From Candidatus Sericytochromatia bacterium (GTDB taxonomy: Bacteria > Cyanobacteriota > Sericytochromatia > UBA7694), in assembly GCA_018780035.1 (NCBI GenBank), contig JADMKE010000051.1:1-64000 (forward strand): DNA of 64,000 nt. Reading direction: 5' to 3'. A model generated the notes under the pieces. The model did no database searches, was not told the DNA's origin, and saw nothing but the letters and a program-made list of their open reading frames with translations. The translations under genes and the position numbers were made by a program. This document shows positions 59,114 to 64,000 of the stretch, in pieces; the first letter of the stretch is position 1; every line of letters starts with the position of its first letter.

Positions 59114-61039
59114 TCAGGTTGCCGTCTTTCGGGCGCGCAGGTCTACTTGGCATAAAAAAGTCAGCAATTCCTCTACAGCAAGCTCTTCTTCAAAGATCAG
59201 CGGCGCTTGTGCCAAAATCTGCGCGCGTGCGTGTTGATTGAGTTCGGGGTCTGTCCCCATCGCGACAGCTTTTTGAATATAGTCTGCGGCAGAATCTGCC
59301 ACACAATCCGACAGGCCCATTTTGAGATAACAGGCATGGGTAATCCGGCCATGCAGGCGATCGGCAGGCCAGGTGATTATTGGAATGCCTGCTGAAAGGG
59401 CTTCATAGGTTGTGGTGCCACCCCCAAAATAGAGCGGGTCAAGCATCACGTCGCCCAGCGTCAATAAATTCAAATACTCTTGGGGCTTGAGATAGGGCAA
59501 AAACCAAATTCTTGGCATCAGGTCGGGGAAGGTACATTCAAAGCGCTGCACCAAAATCCGCCGATAATGGAGATTGTCGGGGTTGGTGAGCAAAACCAGA
59601 TGGCCCAGCGGGTCTTGGCGCAAAATACCTTCAAAAAGGGGGTCCAAATCGGGCTGAATTTTGCTCATCACATGGGGACAAATATACAAATTGGCCTCTT
59701 CAGGCAAGCCATAATCCGCCCGAGTGTAAGTGTTGACGGTTTCGGGCCGAAAGAAATAGGTTGGAATGGTTTGGTGTAAAACCAGTTGCTCGCTATAAAA
59801 ACGCTGGGGATTTTCTGCTTGTTCAAGCACATGAGAAGAGAGAAAATAATCCATTTCGGGCTGGCCTGTACTGCCTGAACTCAACCAAGAGGTAACTTGA
59901 ACCGGGGCCAGACGAAAGGATGAAAGCAGAGACTGCAAAGACTGTTGGGCATTGGGTTCAGTCAAATAGAGAATATCCAAATCCAGTGCTAAAACCTGCT
60001 GATATGCCATCGCCAAGTCATCAGCCAGCAAATGGTAGTTGAATTCTGGGCGCAGTTGCTCTTTGGAAAAATGGGCAGCGCTGATGCGGTGGGTGTGCAA
60101 AATATGCACATCCAGATCAGCCGGTGGCAAACGCTGCAAGAGACCCACCATAAAATTCAACACGGCACCTGAAGGCCCAAGCACAAACCCAACCCGGCGG
60201 CGCTCTGTGCGCAAAACTGTTCGGCTGGTCGAAGGCAAAACAGGCAGCCAGCGTTTGAGAATCGCCCCCAAACGCTGACGCTCACGGTAGGGATTGAGAT
60301 AGGTATAGGCCATGCCTTCCAGAGGCAGCCAATTGAATAAATAGGCGTCCACATTGCTAAAATCAGGCAAAATCCAGGGTGTTTCAGGTGCAGGAACCTG
60401 TTCCCAATGGCTCAACCAGGCTTGGGTGCCTTGTAGGTATTTCTCTTGATAGGCCCGATCAGGAGAGATCACAGGCACCAGCAATTGGCTTTTTAATTCC
60501 CAAGCCTGACGGTCCATCAAAAGGGGATCTTCGAGGGCCAAAGCATAACATTTGGCGGCTTCTTGACTGTTATGAATGGTTTCCATCATGCGCCCCACTT
60601 GACAGGCAACTGTGCTTCGCAATTCGGGCTGAGACTGAGCCATGCTCAACAAAAGATCCAACATTTTGGCGGGATCGTGGTCGGTTTTGATCGTCAACCA
60701 GGTACTGAGCGCCTCGGGATGACTCGGGTCAAGTTCTAAGGCCTTTAAAAAATAGCGCTGGGCCTGTTCCGCTTGTTTCAAAAACAGCAATAGATTCCCA
60801 ATCACCACATACACAGCCACCTCGTCGGGACGAAACTGGATGTATTTTAAAAGGTTTTGCACAGCTTGCACGGGCTGCCCCAAGATCTGTTGCACCTGGC
60901 CCAATTGCAAATAAGCAGCGGCCAAACGCGGATCCCATTGCAAAGCCTGCTGATATTGACTGACAGCCGCATCCAAATCGCCTTGTGCGTGGAGGGCTTG
61001 GGCAGCCTGAAAATAGACTTCAGCTTGTGATATTGACAT
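59114..61039 (-). CDS. TPR-GT41 glycosyltransferase (O-GlcNAc-transferase-like)
   Basis: 641 aa; the ATG at 61039 is preferred over a GTG nine codons earlier, neither with a good SD. Cytoplasmic. N-terminal TPR units: GDLDAAVSQYQQALQWDPRL, GQPVQAVQNLLKYIQFRPDE and KQAEQAQRYFLKALELDPSH. The C-terminal GT-B domain has GT41/SPINDLY-type segments: VQVTSWLSSGSTGQPEMDYF, YICPHVMSKIQPDLDPLF, MLDPLYFGGGTTTYEALSAG and RITHACYLKMGLSDCVA. The conserved GGTTTYEAL/ GIPIITWP region binds the nucleotide sugar. Bacterial homologues glycosylate proteins such as adhesins or flagellin; the target here is unknown. It is in opposite orientation to the neighbouring kinases. Confidence 0.88.
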   Translation of the reverse strand: MSISQAEVYFQAAQALHAQGDLDAAVSQYQQALQWDPRLAAAYLQLGQVQQILGQPVQAVQNLLKYIQFRPDEVAVYVVIGNLLLFLKQAEQAQRYFLKALELDPSHPEALSTWLTIKTDHDPAKMLDLLLSMAQSQPELRSTVACQVGRMMETIHNSQEAAKCYALALEDPLLMDRQAWELKSQLLVPVISPDRAYQEKYLQGTQAWLSHWEQVPAPETPWILPDFSNVDAYLFNWLPLEGMAYTYLNPYRERQRLGAILKRWLPVLPSTSRTVLRTERRRVGFVLGPSGAVLNFMVGLLQRLPPADLDVHILHTHRISAAHFSKEQLRPEFNYHLLADDLAMAYQQVLALDLDILYLTEPNAQQSLQSLLSSFRLAPVQVTSWLSSGSTGQPEMDYFLSSHVLEQAENPQRFYSEQLVLHQTIPTYFFRPETVNTYTRADYGLPEEANLYICPHVMSKIQPDLDPLFEGILRQDPLGHLVLLTNPDNLHYRRILVQRFECTFPDLMPRIWFLPYLKPQEYLNLLTLGDVMLDPLYFGGGTTTYEALSAGIPIITWPADRLHGRITHACYLKMGLSDCVADSAADYIQKAVAMGTDPELNQHARAQILAQAPLIFEEELAVEELLTFLCQVDLRARKTAT

Positions 61040-61228
61040 AAAATAAGTTCTGAATGGTCTCCCCACGAAAATACAAACGCAAAGCTCAGTCTTGATTATA
61101 CTGGATTGCCCTTTTTTCGGCAGATTGCTTTTAACTTCAAAATATGGCCTAATGAGATTGTCAGATTTCTGTCAGCGCAGAGTATTCAAGCAGAGTATTA
61201 AAATAACCCTAAACACAATCCTAAAAAT

Positions 61229-62692
61229 ATGGGCACAAAAATTCAGGACTATGCAAATTTTTCACGGGAAGAATTGCTAACGCGGATCACTGTTTTAGAA
61301 CAAGAAATACAGGATCTGCAAGCTCATTCCGTGATTCACGCGGCAACCGGCGCAACCGTCAGCGTCCCAGAGCCGTTTTCGGCGATATTTCAACAGGCCC
61401 AGGACAATGTCAAACGCTATTTCCAAAATCTGGCCTTTAAACCCACTCAGGGTTTAATCGAGGTAGAAAACGAACGCTATGTCTTGGTAAGAGCGTCATC
61501 TCTGTCCTGTGATTTTTTTAATTATCTGCGCCATCTCTACAGCGACCGGGACGCTCAAGCCGCCTTTCAGACGGGGCAAGACTTTCTCTTTGATATCGGG
61601 CATGTACTCGGCATTGCCGACGCCAAATGTTTTCATGCCAAAATGGACCTGCAGGACCCAGTAGAAAAACTCTCAGCCGGTCCCGTTCACTTCGCCTATG
61701 CGGGCTGGGGCTTTGTCGAAATTTTGCCCGAGAGCAACCCCAGCCCCGATGAGAATTATTTTCTCAAATACCACCATCCCTATTCCTTTGAAGCCGACTC
61801 TTGGCTTTCGCGCGGGCAACGCTCTCAAGATGCTGTGTGTATTATGAATGCCGCTTATTCATCAGGCTGGTGTGAGGCCAGTTTTGGCATACCGCTGACA
61901 GCCGTCGAAATCGCCTGTCGGGCGCGGGGAGATGCTTCTTGCACCTTTATCATGGCTCCCCCTCACCGCATCAATGACTATTTGGCAACCGATACCTACC
62001 ACAGCTCAGCAGAAACCCCTTTGTTTTTTAATCGCAAAGTCAGCGAAGAAATGATTCGGGCCTCGCTCCAAGAAAAAGAAATTCTCTTGCAAGAAATTCA
62101 CCACCGCGTCAAAAATAATTTGCAGGTGATTGTCTCTTTAATGGCGCTGCAAATGAACCATATCAAAAATCCTGAAGCGGTTGAAACCATTCGCCAAACC
62201 CAACATCGGATCTCCTCGATTGCGATGGTGCATGAAATGTTATACGACTCCGACAGTCTCAGCCATATTCCTTACAAAGAGTATGTGCAGCGCCTTTTGG
62301 ATCAAATGGTGCAAATTCAGACTTCTCCGGCACAAAAAATAAGCTTGCAATTAAAGATTGATGAAATCTTCTTTCAAATTGATACTGCCATCCCCTTGGG
62401 ATTGATCTTAAATGAGCTCACCGCCAATGCCCTCAAACATGCCTTTGTCGGTCGCTTGGAAGGTTGTATTCGGGTGGAATTAGCCAAAGAGCTCAATGGC
62501 AGCTATTGTTTGATTTTTGGCGATGATGGCCCCGGCCTCCCTGCCGAGCTAAACTGGCCAAAGAGCCCCTCTCTCGGTTTGCGTTTGATCCAAAATTTGG
62601 TCAAACAATTGCAAGGCAGATTGGAACAACTCCCCCAAGAGCAGGGCTGCTGTTTTAAAATCTCTTTTCAAGAGGTAGAAACCGCATCATGA
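61229..62692 (+). CDS. V4R-domain sensor histidine kinase (HisKA_2 type)
   Basis: 487 aa, no membrane helices. N-terminal short coiled coil; then an XylR_N/V4R (4-vinyl reductase) sensory region (about 70-250) with YFQNLAFKPTQGLIEVENER, FDIGHVLGIADAKCF and the Cys-rich SSGWCEAS...EIACRARGDASC segment, which in this family binds small aromatic ligands or metal. The kinase part has LLQEIHHRVKNNLQVIVSL (His about 291-292) and a HATPase with N-box ILNELTANALKHAF and G boxes GDDGPGLP and LGLRLIQNL. The HHRVKNN motif marks HWE/HisKA_2 kinases. Upstream is a TATACT (61097-61102) without a clear -35; no SD. Its stop overlaps the receiver gene by 4 nt (ATGA), so they are a pair. Confidence 0.9.
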   Translation: MGTKIQDYANFSREELLTRITVLEQEIQDLQAHSVIHAATGATVSVPEPFSAIFQQAQDNVKRYFQNLAFKPTQGLIEVENERYVLVRASSLSCDFFNYLRHLYSDRDAQAAFQTGQDFLFDIGHVLGIADAKCFHAKMDLQDPVEKLSAGPVHFAYAGWGFVEILPESNPSPDENYFLKYHHPYSFEADSWLSRGQRSQDAVCIMNAAYSSGWCEASFGIPLTAVEIACRARGDASCTFIMAPPHRINDYLATDTYHSSAETPLFFNRKVSEEMIRASLQEKEILLQEIHHRVKNNLQVIVSLMALQMNHIKNPEAVETIRQTQHRISSIAMVHEMLYDSDSLSHIPYKEYVQRLLDQMVQIQTSPAQKISLQLKIDEIFFQIDTAIPLGLILNELTANALKHAFVGRLEGCIRVELAKELNGSYCLIFGDDGPGLPAELNWPKSPSLGLRLIQNLVKQLQGRLEQLPQEQGCCFKISFQEVETAS

Positions 62693-63081
62693 AGGAGCCA
62701 AACAAACAGGGAAATTCATTTATTGTGGCAGAAGACAATTTTGTGATCAATATGTTTTTGGAAACCGTTTTAATCGAAGAAGGGCATCAAGTCTTGGCCA
62801 CCGTCAACAGTGGCGAAGCCGTACTGTCTGCAGTCGCCACTACAGCGCCCGACTGCGTCTTAATGGACATTGGCCTTTCAGGCCGGATGAACGGCGTCGA
62901 AGCCGCTTTGCTGCTGCGCCAGGAATACAATATTCCCGTTATTTTTTTAACCGGGAACTCAGACATTCTGCGCAGAGACAGCCGAATCAAAGATATCCAA
63001 CCCTTGGCAACGTGGCTCAAGCCGATCGATGATCAGTTTATGCTGCGCGAGTTACAGCGCTTATTTAGACAGACTTCATGA
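62689..63081 (+). CDS. Stand-alone response regulator receiver
   Basis: 130 aa, one receiver domain and nothing else. Acidic pair in FIVAEDNFVI, phospho-acceptor Asp about 60 (CVLMDIGLSG), Thr about 88 (FLTGNS) and Lys about 111 (WLKPIDD). Starts within the stop of the V4R histidine kinase (4-nt overlap), so it is the cognate partner. Without an output domain it must act by protein contact, for example on the Ser/Thr kinase downstream or on a distant target, as CheY-type proteins do. Confidence 0.94.
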   Translation: MKEPNKQGNSFIVAEDNFVINMFLETVLIEEGHQVLATVNSGEAVLSAVATTAPDCVLMDIGLSGRMNGVEAALLLRQEYNIPVIFLTGNSDILRRDSRIKDIQPLATWLKPIDDQFMLRELQRLFRQTS

Positions 63082-63145
63082 GATTGCATGTCTTCCTGTA
63101 CAATAAGAAATATGTTTAATTCCCCTTTGTTAACTGTCTCGACCC

Positions 63146-64000
63146 ATGTCTGACTCCCTGTATTCATCGCTTATTTCTCCCGGGTTTGAGGTGAGTAGGC
63201 GCTATGTTCTGATCGAAGAAATTGGCCGTGGCGCAACCGCTGCCATTTTTAGAGCCATGGACATTGCTTCGGGTGAGACAGTGGCGGTCAAACATCTCAC
63301 GCTTTCACCAGAGATGTCAGGCCCTGATCGCGAAATGCGGATTATGCGTTTCCGCAATGAAGCCCTGACGATGCAATTATTGCGCCATACCAATATCATG
63401 TCGGTTTATGATTTTAAGCAGATTGGCAGTGATTATTTTATGGTGGTGGAGTTTTTACAGGGGTTGAGCCTAAAAGAATATGTCGACAGACATGCCCCTT
63501 CCCACCGCGAGATTCTGCTTTGGATTGAACAATTATTAGACGCCTTAGAATACTCCCACTCCAAACACATTATCCACAGGGATATCAAACCCGAAAACGT
63601 CATGATTATCACGGGAAAACAGGTCAAATTACTGGATTTTGGGATTGCCAAAATTGAGGGACAAAACCAATTGACCATTGATGGCAGTCTCTTGGGAACC
63701 GTGGCATATATGTCGCCCGAACAAATTCAAAACAGCCGTCTGATCACCGCTCAGAGCGATCTGTACTCGCTGGGTGTTTTGATGTACGAATTGTTCACAG
63801 GCAAAATGCCTTTTAATGCCACCAACCCAGGCACCGCTGTGCTCGAAATTTTCAGCCGCGATCCCGTCCCTCCGATGCAACTCAACCCCAACGTCGGCCC
63901 CGATCTCAACCAATTGATTCTGAGCTGCATGCAAAAATTCCCCCAACACCGCTTTGCCAGCAGCCGCCAATTGCAACAAATGGTTCGGGTCGTCTTAGAC
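63146..64000 (+). CDS. Ser/Thr protein kinase, partial (runs off the window)
   Basis: 285 codons open to the end of the window, no stop reached. PknB-type kinase: IGRGATAAIFRA glycine loop (about 26-37), ATP-site Lys about 49 (VAVKHL), the HRDIKPEN catalytic loop (Asp about 146), the DFGIAK metal motif (Asp about 164), an activation segment ending GTVAYMSPEQI, and the SDLYSLGVLMYELFTG segment. Unlike the kinase domain of the giant hybrid (HQDLNPQN), this one has the canonical Arg and Lys. The kinase domain ends about residue 280; whatever follows lies beyond the window. The ATG at 63146 is the first plausible start; SD weak. It follows the V4R kinase-receiver pair by 64 nt. Confidence 0.93.
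   Translation, partial: MSDSLYSSLISPGFEVSRRYVLIEEIGRGATAAIFRAMDIASGETVAVKHLTLSPEMSGPDREMRIMRFRNEALTMQLLRHTNIMSVYDFKQIGSDYFMVVEFLQGLSLKEYVDRHAPSHREILLWIEQLLDALEYSHSKHIIHRDIKPENVMIITGKQVKLLDFGIAKIEGQNQLTIDGSLLGTVAYMSPEQIQNSRLITAQSDLYSLGVLMYELFTGKMPFNATNPGTAVLEIFSRDPVPPMQLNPNVGPDLNQLILSCMQKFPQHRFASSRQLQQMVRVVLD

Overview
The window reads as one stretch of chromosome from a diderm (Gram-negative-type) heterotroph with roughly balanced GC. It carries many lipoproteins with clear lipoboxes, an F-terminated glycine-rich barrel-like domain, a possible P13-like membrane protein, type II fatty acid synthesis, the C5 haem route (hemA-hemC) and very large multi-domain signalling proteins. The Ser/Thr-kinase/AAA/GAF/histidine-kinase/receiver giant and a heptanucleotide tandem repeat recall cyanobacteria and their non-photosynthetic relatives (a Sericytochromatia/Blackallbacteria-type lineage would fit), but nothing here settles the taxonomy. 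No photosynthesis genes, prophage or CRISPR array were seen.

Layout. 1-2.2 kb: a strongly AT-rich three-gene operon of unknown function, including a permuted papain-like hydrolase candidate. 2.8-11 kb: a small Met/Gln/Gly-rich protein, then a three-gene signalling operon (OmpR-type regulator, 1977-aa hybrid kinase, receiver-histidine kinase). 11.3-14.5 kb: PLP decarboxylase, DUF4253 protein and aspartoacylase-like enzyme. 14.5-22.2 kb: tail-anchored protein, methyltransferase, a 1852-aa beta-propeller/cNMP-binding giant with repeated FLDE motifs, and a lipoprotein. 22.3-26 kb: phhA, a P13-like protein and fabG-acpP-fabF. 26.1-31.5 kb: an AT-rich lipoprotein operon with a duplicated small gene, one copy frameshifted at a homopolymer and the lipoprotein preceded by a heptamer repeat, then a metallophosphoesterase. 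31.7 kb: initiator tRNA. 31.9-35.1 kb: ferritin-like protein, msrA and a class III nucleotide cyclase. 35.4-36.6 kb: a lone intact TnpB with its presumed guide-RNA end. 36.7-42.4 kb: three lipoproteins (two NHL-like), a TPR protein, a glutamine amidotransferase and a small HTH protein. 42.4-45.7 kb: asd, hemC and hemA. 46-50.6 kb: a glycine-rich protein, a B12-binding radical SAM protein, a FecCD permease and bioY. 50.7-57 kb: two IPT/TIG lipoproteins and a peptide-type binding lipoprotein. 57-64 kb: rbgA, a cNMP-binding pseudo-histidine kinase, a TPR/GT41 glycosyltransferase, a V4R histidine kinase with its receiver, and a Ser/Thr kinase running off the end.

How the genes may work together (inference): the window holds a cyclic-nucleotide producer (cyclase at 33.2 kb) and two proteins with cNMP-binding folds (15.7 and 57.9 kb), so a cyclic-nucleotide network is plausible. 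Haem synthesis is preceded by a perfect FNR-type box, suggesting oxygen- or redox-dependent control. Two sequence features in the 26-30 kb lipoprotein operon, a T9 frameshift and a heptamer repeat whose copy number sets the reading frame of a well-placed start, look like phase-variation switches. They are the most testable novel observation here.
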